The notes under the pieces are model-generated. The model saw only the letters and a list, made by a program, of their open reading frames with translations, was not told the origin of the DNA and searched no databases. This document shows positions 1-6,600 of a stretch of 6,809 nucleotides of DNA, one piece after another (within the stretch, counting starts at the first letter, position 1; every line of letters starts with the position of its first letter). The DNA lies in contig JAUWRE010000060.1 in the NCBI GenBank assembly GCA_030610725.1, forward strand, positions 1-6,809. The letters run 5' to 3'. This DNA is from Candidatus Aerophobota bacterium (GTDB lineage Bacteria; Aerophobota; Aerophobia; Aerophobales; AE-B3A). The position numbers and the translations under genes are program-made.

Positions 1-69
1 TGTTTAAAAGTCTCTTTATTCGATGAAACCGTTCAAGAGTTCAAATATGCTATACCAAATTATAAATAG
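1..69 (+). CDS. 3' end of an upstream protein gene (partial, unrecognised)
   Basis: Frame 1 is open from the left edge for 22 codons and ends with TAG at 67-69. The other two forward frames close within the first 35 bases or so. The visible tail ends in EFKYAIPNYK and reads like an ordinary soluble protein C-terminus with mixed charged and hydrophobic residues. No domain can be recognised from so little. In support, the next 170 bases are non-coding and end in a Rho-independent terminator, as expected behind a gene end. Against it, 22 open codons can occur by chance. The 19-bp direct repeat that follows starts on the last two bases of this stop codon. Confidence 0.4.
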   Translation, partial: CLKVSLFDETVQEFKYAIPNYK

Positions 70-86
70 TCCACGATGTAGTGCTA
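68..86. repeat. 19-bp direct repeat, copy 1
   Basis: The sequence AGTCCACGATGTAGTGCTA is repeated exactly at 107-125. The two copies start 39 bases apart, with a 20-base gap (87-106). This copy begins inside the probable stop codon of the upstream gene. The 3' half plus two flanking bases forms a small palindrome, TGTAG-TG-CTACA (77-88), followed by a T-run at 91-96, so a weak transcript-end hairpin is possible here. No third copy was found in the window. Confidence 0.8.
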
Positions 87-106
87 CAACTTTTTTACCC
101 AATCAG

Positions 107-125
107 AGTCCACGATGTAGTGCTA
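107..125. repeat. 19-bp direct repeat, copy 2
   Basis: This is an exact second copy of the 68-86 repeat. The bases after it differ from those after copy 1, so the TG-centred palindrome is shorter here (TAG-TG-CTA). It lies 8 bases upstream of the long stem-loop at 134-182. Two identical 19-mers this close are not expected by chance. Possible origins are a local duplication, a footprint of a mobile element or a tandem binding site, and the sequence alone does not decide between them. Confidence 0.8.
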
Positions 126-133
126 TTTGTCAA

Positions 134-182
134 TTAACCAACAAGATATGCCGAGCGTAGTGAGGCCTATCTTGTTGGTTAA
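134..182. repeat. Long perfect inverted repeat (15-bp stem-loop)
   Basis: TTAACCAACAAGATA (134-148) is the exact reverse complement of TATCTTGTTGGTTAA (168-182). After one mismatch, GCC (150-152) pairs with GGC (164-166) and leaves an 11-base loop, GAGCGTAGTGA. There is no T-run directly behind it, so it is not a classical terminator by itself. The loop resembles the GAGCG-n-AGCGAG core that I recall from dispersed intergenic palindromes, so this may be one copy of a genome-wide repeat (inference). It could also be an RNA processing or stability element in the 3' UTR of the upstream gene. Confidence 0.75.
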
Positions 183-198
183 GACACAATGGTGTGTC
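183..198. other. Small hairpin abutting the long stem-loop
   Basis: GACACA (183-188) pairs with TGTGTC (193-198) around the four-base loop ATGG. It starts on the base directly after the 15-bp stem-loop, so the two helices could stack coaxially in RNA. The terminator stem follows 7 to 10 bases later. The series of three helices ending in a U-tract would suit a structured 3' UTR or a small RNA, but no known RNA family is recognised. Confidence 0.5.
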
Positions 199-205
199 GA
201 GAGAC

Positions 206-239
206 AAAGGCGTTCAACTAAAATTGAACGCCTTTTTTT
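206..239 (+). terminator. Rho-independent terminator of the upstream unit
   Basis: GGCGTTCAA (209-217) pairs perfectly with TTGAACGCC (224-232) around the six-base loop CTAAAA. Seven T residues follow (233-239). The A-run at 206-208 can add three more pairs with the first Ts. This is a textbook intrinsic terminator on the + strand and should end transcription from the gene that stops near 69. The A-tract on the other side is only three bases long, so efficient termination in the reverse direction is unlikely. Confidence 0.9.
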
Positions 240-257
240 ATTTCAAAGCTGAATAGT

Positions 258-273
258 ATTACACTGGTGTAAT
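258..273. promoter_or_regulatory. Operator-like palindrome over a possible extended -10
   Basis: ATTACAC (258-264) and GTGTAAT (267-273) are exact inverted halves around a central TG. A 16-bp dyad with two-base spacing is typical of sites for dimeric helix-turn-helix regulators. The right half also reads as an extended -10 element (TG-G-TGTAAT, 265-273), which would start transcription near 280. A convincing -35 is missing: the 241-250 region has only TTTCAA at a poor distance. The layout suggests a repressor site over a promoter for the downstream genes, but both the promoter and the regulator are inferred. Confidence 0.4.
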
Positions 274-282
274 TCCAGGATG

Positions 283-330
283 AAGACGTCCTTTGGTGCA
301 GAGTGTGCTGCACAGTAGGACGTCTTTTTT
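283..330 (+). terminator. Terminator-like hairpin in the leader (possible attenuator)
   Basis: AAGACGTCCT (283-292) pairs perfectly with AGGACGTCTT (317-326). An inner helix GTGCA (296-300) with TGCAC (309-313) closes an eight-base loop. Six T residues (325-330) follow at once, as in an intrinsic terminator. It sits 16 bases before the small ORF at 346 and only 43 bases after the first terminator. If transcription starts near 280 it would be the 5' hairpin of the mRNA and could act as an attenuator or stabiliser. If not, it is a back-up terminator for the upstream unit. I see no alternative anti-terminator pairing in the short leader. Confidence 0.65.
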
Positions 331-345
331 ATTGGAGAGTTTGCT

Positions 346-432
346 ATGAATCAACGTAAATCTATGTCTCAAAGGACAGAAGCAACTATTTTAACTAGTG
401 GCAAAATAAATGAAGAAAGGAGTAAAAAATGA
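346..432 (+). CDS. 28-residue ORF, possible leader peptide or small protein
   Basis: ATG at 346 is preceded by GGAGAG (334-339) at a six-base spacing, a strong Shine-Dalgarno site. The ORF runs 28 codons to TGA at 430-432, and that stop overlaps the start of the following gene (ATGA, 429-432). The peptide is hydrophilic, with seven Lys/Arg in addition to Ser, Thr, Glu and Gln, and has no membrane segment, signal peptide or run of one amino acid that would mark a classical amino-acid attenuator. The last codons also hold the Shine-Dalgarno of the next gene (AAAGGAG, 416-422). It may therefore exist to couple or gate translation of the glutamate-synthase-like gene. No family is recognised. Confidence 0.5.
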   Translation: MNQRKSMSQRTEATILTSGKINEERSKK

Positions 433-2021
433 CTTTCAGTAAACCAAATGCAAGTTCAGCTACTTTGACGAGGAATAGAGTGAGTAGTGCTCCTATTTCA
501 GGGTTGTGTGTAACCTGTCTTGACGGTTGTCCCGGTTATTGTGAAGTAGGTCTTTCGGCTCTTAGGGGGAGGGAAGTTCTGTATCCTCAACCCTTTGGCA
601 AAATAACAGCTGGAGCTGAAAAAGATTATCCTGTGGATTTTTCCCACTTCAACATCCAGGGAACTTGTGTGGGTGCTTATGGGATGGAGCCAGATTCAGA
701 TAAGACTATGTTTCCCGCAGTTGATATCACCACACAAATAGGAGCCAAAGATAAGATTGAGTCCAGAGTCCCCTTTTTTACTGGTGCATTAGGTTCCACT
801 GAGATAGCCCGTGTCTATTGGGAATCCATGGCTGTGGGAGCTGCTATTAGTGGAGCCATAGTTACTGTGGGAGAAAATGTCTGTGCTATGGACCCTCATA
901 GTGAAATCAAAAATGGCCGTATAATACACTCACCAGAGATGGAAAGAAGAATAAGAATCTTCAGAGAATGGCAGGACGGGGATGGAACAATTGTGGTCCA
1001 GTATAATGTAGAAGATGGTAGGTTGGGTGTTCCCGAATATGTAATTGAGAAATTAGGAGTAGAGGCAATTGAGATTAAATGGGGACAGGGAGCAAAGAGT
1101 ATAGGAGGAGAGGTTAAGCTGGATAGCCTGGAAAGAGCTTTGGATTTAAAAGCAAAAGGATATGTGGTTTTTCCCGACCCTGAGGATTCTATTGTGCAGA
1201 AAGCATTCAAAGATGGTGATTTCAAGGAGTTTGAACGACACTCCCGGCTGGGAATGGTGGAACAGGAAAATTTTTTTCTCGAGGTGGAAAGGTTAAGAGA
1301 CTTGGGAGCCCAATATGTTACTCTTAAAACCGGTTCCTATCGACCCGCAGATCTCGCTCGTGCTGTTCGCTGCGCTTCCGATGCCAAAATTGATCTTCTC
1401 ACAGTTGATGGTTCTGGAGGGGGGACAGGGATGAGCCCGTGGCGTATGATGAATGAGTGGGGCATACCTACGGTATACCTAGAGTGCCTTTTATATCAGT
1501 TCATTTCTCAGTTGAAGGAAAAGGGAGCTTTCATTCCTGGCTGTGCTATAGCTGGTGGTATCTCTCTGGAGGACCATATATTCAAAGCAATTGCTCTAGG
1601 AGCTCCTTTTATCAAAGCAGTCTGTCTGGGTCGCTCCAGTATGACAGCGGCTATGGTGGGGAATACCATCGGAGAGGCTATAAAGAAAGGCAGCATCCCT
1701 CAGAAAATTAGAAAATATGGGGATTCAGTAGACCGGATCTTCATCGAGGCAGCACAATTGAGAAAAAAATATGGTAAAGACTTTAAGCGGATTCCAGTTG
1801 GTGCTATTGGTGTATGCACCTACTATGATAGACTCAAGGTAGGCCTACAACAGCTGATGGCTGGAGCGAGGAAGTTTAATCTGAGTTATATCGATAGGGA
1901 TGATATTTTTGCTCTTACTAGGGAAGCGGCAGAAATTTCAGGTATTCCCTTTGTTATGGATGCTGATAAAGAAGAAGTGCAAAAGATTCTTGGCCAACAT
2001 AGAGCCAGAAAATCTTTTTAA
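429..2021 (+). CDS. FMN-binding glutamate synthase family protein (stand-alone)
   Basis: This 530-residue protein belongs to the glutamate synthase central FMN domain family, a TIM barrel. In true glutamate synthase this domain combines 2-oxoglutarate with ammonia to form glutamate. Visible hallmarks are GAYGMEPDSD near residue 82, KTGSYRP in the middle, the glycine-rich DGSGGGTG at 327-334 (matching the DG-GGTG loop of GltB) and a later CAIAGGISL phosphate-loop region. The N-terminal glutaminase and C-terminal GXGXG domains of full-length GltB are absent, so any amination would use free ammonia. A cysteine motif C27-x2-C30-x3-C34-x3-C38 could hold an Fe-S cluster, while the usual 3Fe-4S cysteine set after the barrel is not seen (a lone C399 there). 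The start is set by AAAGGAG at 416-422 and an in-frame TAA at 423. The next gene follows after 24 bases. The family is sure, but the substrate is not: such proteins are often only 'glutamate synthase-related'. Confidence 0.88.
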   Translation: MTFSKPNASSATLTRNRVSSAPISGLCVTCLDGCPGYCEVGLSALRGREVLYPQPFGKITAGAEKDYPVDFSHFNIQGTCVGAYGMEPDSDKTMFPAVDITTQIGAKDKIESRVPFFTGALGSTEIARVYWESMAVGAAISGAIVTVGENVCAMDPHSEIKNGRIIHSPEMERRIRIFREWQDGDGTIVVQYNVEDGRLGVPEYVIEKLGVEAIEIKWGQGAKSIGGEVKLDSLERALDLKAKGYVVFPDPEDSIVQKAFKDGDFKEFERHSRLGMVEQENFFLEVERLRDLGAQYVTLKTGSYRPADLARAVRCASDAKIDLLTVDGSGGGTGMSPWRMMNEWGIPTVYLECLLYQFISQLKEKGAFIPGCAIAGGISLEDHIFKAIALGAPFIKAVCLGRSSMTAAMVGNTIGEAIKKGSIPQKIRKYGDSVDRIFIEAAQLRKKYGKDFKRIPVGAIGVCTYYDRLKVGLQQLMAGARKFNLSYIDRDDIFALTREAAEISGIPFVMDADKEEVQKILGQHRARKSF

Positions 2022-2045
2022 CGATTAGTTGGAGAATAATCATTT

Positions 2046-2507
2046 ATGATATGGGAGTTAATCAAGCAAGCACTTGATTTCTGCGTGGAGAAAAATCCAC
2101 GTCTCAAAGACAGAGAAAGTGTTGTGAGCCTGCTCCTTGAAGAGGATAGTTGGGTTCACAGCACTTTCAGGTATGCCCTAAGCAAGAGGATTTGTGCGTT
2201 TCTGAGTATGCATCATCAAGAGTTAGAGCAAGTATATCTTACAGGAAGCACTGTGGAAGATAGAGCAGGATTTACTTCAGACATAGATCTCATCATAAGG
2301 GCTGAGAATAACGAGGCATTAGCTGATACCCTAAGAAGACTGGATAATGACATTATGATATATTATCACAGTTTATTGCAACAGCACGTTAAGAAAATGC
2401 ACCAAATTCTAAGCCCTGAATTTGTCTATAAAAAAGAAACATTGGAGAGAATAAAAGGACATATTTTCCATCCACCTCTTCTTATCTGGCATCGTGGTTC
2501 TAAATAA
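2046..2507 (+). CDS. Small nucleotidyltransferase-domain protein
   Basis: This 153-residue protein has the polymerase-beta-type nucleotidyltransferase signature: G67-S68 followed by D79-I-D81, in the context LTGSTVEDRAGFTSDIDLII. In this superfamily the GS pair positions the nucleotide and the two aspartates bind metal. A third carboxylate is usual on a later strand, and no convincing candidate is evident (D102 is possible). Residues 1-60 look helical and there is no separate C-terminal substrate domain, so it is a minimal form like those in antibiotic- or protein-modifying enzymes and MNT-type antitoxins. GGAGAA at 2031-2036 lies nine bases before the ATG. It sits 24 bases after the glutamate-synthase-like gene, so the two are probably co-transcribed. 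No HEPN partner gene is adjacent, which argues against a toxin-antitoxin pair. The acceptor molecule is unknown. Confidence 0.8.
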   Translation: MIWELIKQALDFCVEKNPRLKDRESVVSLLLEEDSWVHSTFRYALSKRICAFLSMHHQELEQVYLTGSTVEDRAGFTSDIDLIIRAENNEALADTLRRLDNDIMIYYHSLLQQHVKKMHQILSPEFVYKKETLERIKGHIFHPPLLIWHRGSK

Positions 2508-2528
2508 CCGGAAATAACCTTTGATTTA

Positions 2529-2557
2529 TTGTCTTCTTAAGGTAAAAGTGTTAGAAT
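2529..2557 (+). promoter_or_regulatory. Candidate sigma-70-type promoter for carAB
   Basis: TTGTCT (2529-2534) and TAGAAT (2552-2557) match the -35 and -10 consensus at 4/6 and 5/6 positions with an ideal 17-base spacer. Transcription would begin near 2564, between the two possible carA start codons. This would give carA a very short leader with its Shine-Dalgarno almost at the 5' end. The gap of 48 to 66 bases after the nucleotidyltransferase gene has room for a promoter, but read-through from upstream is equally possible, since no terminator is visible here. Confidence 0.25.
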
Positions 2558-2573
2558 GTATGAGAGGGAAAAT

Positions 2574-3665
2574 ATGCGGGCTATCCTTGTTTTAGAAGAC
2601 GGAACAGCATTTGAGGGCAAATCATTCGCTGCCCTGGGGGAAAGAACGGGGGAGGTAGTTTTTAATACCAGTATGACCGGATATCAGGAGATTTTAACCG
2701 ACCCCTCTTATCAAGGGCAGATGGTTACTATGACTTACCCTTTGATTGGCAACTATGGAGTTAATGAAGCTGATTCTGAATCGGGCCAGCCTCATCTGGA
2801 AGGCTTTATTGTTAAAGAATGTAGTAAGAGCTTCAGCAATTGGCGAGCTGAAAAGAGCCTTCCCGATTTCTTGAAGGAACACAAAATAATAGGTATAGAG
2901 GGAATAGATACGCGAGCTTTAACCAGACATATCAGGCTCACTGGAGCTATGAAGGGGATTATTTCTACTCAGGGCATGGATAAGGGAAGGTTAGTTGAGA
3001 AGGCTAAATCTTCCGCCGGTCTATTGGGAAAAGATCTGGTTAAAGAAGTTACCTGTAACAAGCCTTATCAATGGGAGAAAGAGGGGAGATATAAGGTAGT
3101 AGTGTTAGATTTTGGAGTGAAATATAATATATTAAGGCATTTAGCAGCGGCTAGTTGTCAGGTGATAGTAGTGCCAGCAAAAACAGAGGCAGAGGAGATT
3201 CTAAAGATAGAGCCTGATGGGATTCTTCTTTCCAATGGTCCGGGAGACCCGGCTGGTGTTCCTTATGCGGCTGAAACGGTAAAAAAGCTTATAGGGGAGA
3301 TACCCATATTTGGTATCTGTTTAGGACACCAGATTCTGGGATTAGCTTTAGGAGGCGAAACTTACAAGCTTAAATTTGGCCATCACGGAGGAAATCATCC
3401 GGTAAAGGACTTAAGAACAGGAAAGGTTGCCATAACTGTTCAAAATCACGGCTTCTGTGTTGATGCGGACTCTCTAGGGGGAAAAGAGATAGAGCTGACC
3501 CATATCAATCTTAATGACCATACCCTGGAAGGGATTAGACATACCAGGCTACCTATTTTTTCGGTCCAGTTTCACCCGGAGGCTTGTCCTGGGCCTCACG
3601 ATGCTAATGGCTTGTTTAAGAAATTTGTTGATCTAATAGACAATAATATAGGTAGTAAGGATTAA
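2574..3665 (+). CDS. carA: Carbamoyl-phosphate synthase small (glutaminase) subunit
   Basis: CarA hydrolyses glutamine and passes ammonia through a tunnel to CarB. The 363-residue product aligns by eye with E. coli CarA throughout. The N-terminal domain opens with [11 protein letters not shown] and holds [21 protein letters not shown]. The class I glutamine amidotransferase domain begins near residue 173, with SNGPGDPAG (N221), the nucleophile elbow GICLGHQ with Cys249, [18 protein letters not shown], and the catalytic His334 and Glu336 in [11 protein letters not shown]. All triad residues are present. I chose ATG 2574 because GAGAGGG (2562-2568) sits five bases upstream and the protein then begins [10 protein letters not shown], as family members do. 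An in-frame ATG at 2556 would add six residues but has a poor ribosome site. carB follows 31 bases later, and the end of carA lies in an inverted repeat. Confidence 0.97.
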   Translation: MRAILVLEDGTAFEGKSFAALGERTGEVVFNTSMTGYQEILTDPSYQGQMVTMTYPLIGNYGVNEADSESGQPHLEGFIVKECSKSFSNWRAEKSLPDFLKEHKIIGIEGIDTRALTRHIRLTGAMKGIISTQGMDKGRLVEKAKSSAGLLGKDLVKEVTCNKPYQWEKEGRYKVVVLDFGVKYNILRHLAAASCQVIVVPAKTEAEEILKIEPDGILLSNGPGDPAGVPYAAETVKKLIGEIPIFGICLGHQILGLALGGETYKLKFGHHGGNHPVKDLRTGKVAITVQNHGFCVDADSLGGKEIELTHINLNDHTLEGIRHTRLPIFSVQFHPEACPGPHDANGLFKKFVDLIDNNIGSKD

Positions 3666-3685
3666 GTAGTAACCCTTACTACCTA
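3649..3685 (+). promoter_or_regulatory. 12-bp inverted repeat spanning the carA stop codon
   Basis: TAGGTAGTAAGG (3649-3660) is the exact reverse complement of CCTTACTACCTA (3674-3685). The 13-base loop contains the carA stop TAA (3663-3665). GTAGTAA occurs a second time within the loop (3666-3672) and can pair instead with TTACTAC (3676-3682) as a 7-bp hairpin with a CCC loop. The two folds are mutually exclusive. No T-run follows, so it is not an intrinsic terminator. It lies 11 bases before the carB start and probably influences translation coupling or mRNA processing. Confidence 0.65.
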
Positions 3686-3696
3686 CTACTAAAAAG

Positions 3697-6600
3697 ATGC
3701 CCAAAAGAACAGATATTAAGAAAATATTGATCATCGGCTCCGGTCCTATTATCATTAGTCAGGCTTGTGAGTTTGACTATTCAGGAACACAGGCTTGCAA
3801 GGCTTTGAAGGAAGAGGGTTATCAGGTAATTTTGGTAAATAGCAATCCAGCTACTATTATGACTGATCCTGAGATAGCTGATGCTACATACATAGAGCCT
3901 ATAACGCCTGAAATCTTAGAAAAGATTATCAAAAAAGAAAGGCCCGATGCGCTTCTTCCCACATTGGGTGGGCAAACAGGCTTAAATACAGCTATTAAGC
4001 TGGCAGAAAGAGGCACCCTGGATAAATATAATGTAAAGATGATAGGTGCTAATTATGATGTGATAAAAAAGGCTGAAGATAGGGAATATTTTAAGAGAGC
4101 GATGCAAAAAATAGGTTTAGATTTACCTAATAGTGCTGTGGCCTATGATATGCAGGAGGCAAAAAAGGTTCTGAAGAAAATAGGACTTCCTGTCATCATC
4201 AGGCCTGGCTTTACTCTCGGCGGGACAGGTGGTGGCATAGCAGTAACAGAAGAGGAGTTTGGGAAAATAGCTGATTTAGGTCTAAAGAACAGTATGATTA
4301 GTGAAATTCTAATTGAGGAGTCTGTTGTTGACTGGAAAGAGTATGAGCTTGAAGTTATGAGAGATTTAAAGGACAATGTAGTTATTGTCTGCTCGATAGA
4401 AAATTTTGACCCTATGGGTGTTCATACAGGAGACTCAATAACAGTAGCTCCGGCGCAGACCTTGACTGACAAAGAATACCAAAAGATGAGAGATGCCGCT
4501 ATTGCCATAATACGGGAGGTTGGAGTAGAGACGGGTGGCTCAAATATCCAGTTTGCTGTAAATCCAAGAAACGGCAGAATGGTTGTCATAGAGATGAACC
4601 CAAGGGTATCAAGAAGTTCTGCTCTAGCCAGTAAGGCTACAGGTTTTCCCATAGCAAAGTTTGCCGCTAAGCTGGCAGTAGGTTATACTCTCGATGAGAT
4701 AAGGAATGACATTACCAAAGAGACTCCAGCCTCGTTTGAGCCTAGCATAGATTATTGTGTGGTTAAGATTCCTCGCTTTACTTTTGAGAAATTCCCCGAA
4801 GCAGAGGATATCTTAGGGGTTTCTATGAAGTCAGTAGGTGAGACAATGGCAATCGGCAGAACCTTTAAAGAGGCGCTTCAGAAGGGACTGAGGGGTCTGG
4901 AAATTGGGCATACGGGCCTGGACAATAAAAAGAGTTACCAAGAGATTACCGATGATAAGCTCATTCTAAGGTTGAAAGAGCCGAATGCCTCAAGGATATT
5001 TTACATAAAGTATGCCCTGCAGAAAGGAATGAACGTTGAAGAGATTTCGCGAATCACCGGGATAGACCCCTGGTTTATAAGCAACATAAGTGATATTGTA
5101 AAATTGGAGAACGAAATAAAGATTGGATATTCTAAGAGTAAAGCCATTAATAAGGAGTTATTAAGACAGGCTAAGGAATACGGTTTCAGCGATAGTCAAA
5201 TTGCAGAGCTTACTGACTCAGAGGAATTATTTGTCAGAAGCCACAGGAAAAAGCTGGGTATAGAGGCTACTTTTAAGCTGGTAGATACCTGCGCAGCAGA
5301 GTTTGAAGCCTATACACCTTATTATTATTCAACTTACGAGGCAGAAGATGAAGCCAGAATCTCTAAAAAGAAAAAAATAATGATATTGGGCGGTGGGCCT
5401 AACAGAATAGGTCAGGGCATAGAATTCGATTACTGTTGTTGCCATGCTTCATTTGCCATTAAAGAGCTAGGCTATGAGACTATTATGGTTAATTCTAACC
5501 CAGAAACAGTTTCAACAGATTATGATACATCTGATAAGCTTTATTTTGAACCGCTGACCTTTGAGGATGTGATGAATATTATAGACAAAGAGAAACCTGA
5601 TGGAGTGATTGTCCAGTTTGGTGGTCAGACCCCTCTTAATTTAGCGAAAAGGTTAGAAGATGCAGGCGTGTTCATAGTTGGCACATCTGTTAAGTCGATT
5701 GATAGAGCCGAAGATAGAGACAAATTTGCCAGGCTAATAAGGAAACTGAAGATAAATCAGCCAGCCAACGGTTCTGCTACTTTGAGAGAAGAGGCAAGGG
5801 AAATTGCCAAGAAAATAGGATATCCTTTATTGCTAAGGCCATCATACGTATTAGGCGGCAGAGCGATGAAGATAGTCTATGACGAGGCATCTCTGGATAA
5901 ATTTTTAGAAGAGGCTAAAGAGACTTCCCGGGAACATCCTATCTTAATAGACAAATTCTTAGAAAATGCTGTGGAAGTAGATGTTGATGCTGTTTCAGAC
6001 GGAGAGCTAACGGTAATAGGAGGTATTATGGAGCATATAGAAGAGGCGGGTGTCCATTCAGGAGATTCGGCCTGTGTGCTTCCCCCTCATACTTTAAGCG
6101 ATGATATAATTGATACTATAAGAAAATATACCTATGCGCTATCAAAGGAATTAAAAGTTAAAGGCCTATTGAATATACAGTTCGCTATTAGGAATGATAT
6201 AGTTTATGTTCTAGAGGTTAATCCCAGAGCCTCAAGAACTGTCCCTTTTGTGAGCAAGGCAACAGGTGTTCCTCTGGCAAAAGTAGCAGCCAAGATTATG
6301 GTTGGTAAGAAATTATCCGAGCTTGGTTTTACCGAAGAAAAAGTGGTAAATCATTTCTCGGTTAAGGAATCTGTATTCCCCTTTTCAAGGTTTTCCGGAG
6401 TAGATATAATATTAGGTCCAGAGATGAAATCCACTGGTGAGGTGATGGGCATAAGTCCATCTTTCGGTATTGCCTTCTACAAATCTCAAGTGGCGGCAGG
6501 GACTATTCTTCCCAGAAAAGGGAAGGTATTCATAAGTGTAAAAAATGACGACAAAAGAGATATAATATTTATTGCCAAAAGACTTTGTTATATGGGATTT

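Noticed and set aside
68..125. Short CRISPR-like array (two 19-bp repeats, 20-base spacer)
   Set aside because: Only two copies, and both repeat and spacer are shorter than in known arrays. No cas-like gene is in the window.
206..345. Glutamine riboswitch (glnA or downstream-peptide type) before the glutamate-synthase-like gene
   Set aside because: CGTTCA occurs, but only inside the terminator stem. The other conserved segments of the motif, as I remember them, are not present, and the helices form simple hairpins.
896..1225. Antisense open frame of 109 codons inside the glutamate-synthase-like gene
   Set aside because: It lies wholly opposite a well-supported gene, shows no recognisable domain and has serine/proline-rich composition typical of antisense frames.
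1457..1711. Second-frame ORF of 84 codons within the glutamate-synthase-like gene
   Set aside because: It overlaps the conserved FMN barrel in another frame and has no family resemblance.
2046..2507. MNT antitoxin of a HEPN/MNT toxin-antitoxin pair
   Set aside because: No HEPN gene is adjacent. The neighbours on both sides are metabolic enzymes and there is no spare coding space for a toxin.
2508..2573. PyrR-type attenuator or other pyrimidine leader before carA
   Set aside because: The gap is too short, with no terminator or PyrR-binding loop. The only pairing seen is a 5-bp ACCTT/AAGGT stem with a 17-base loop.
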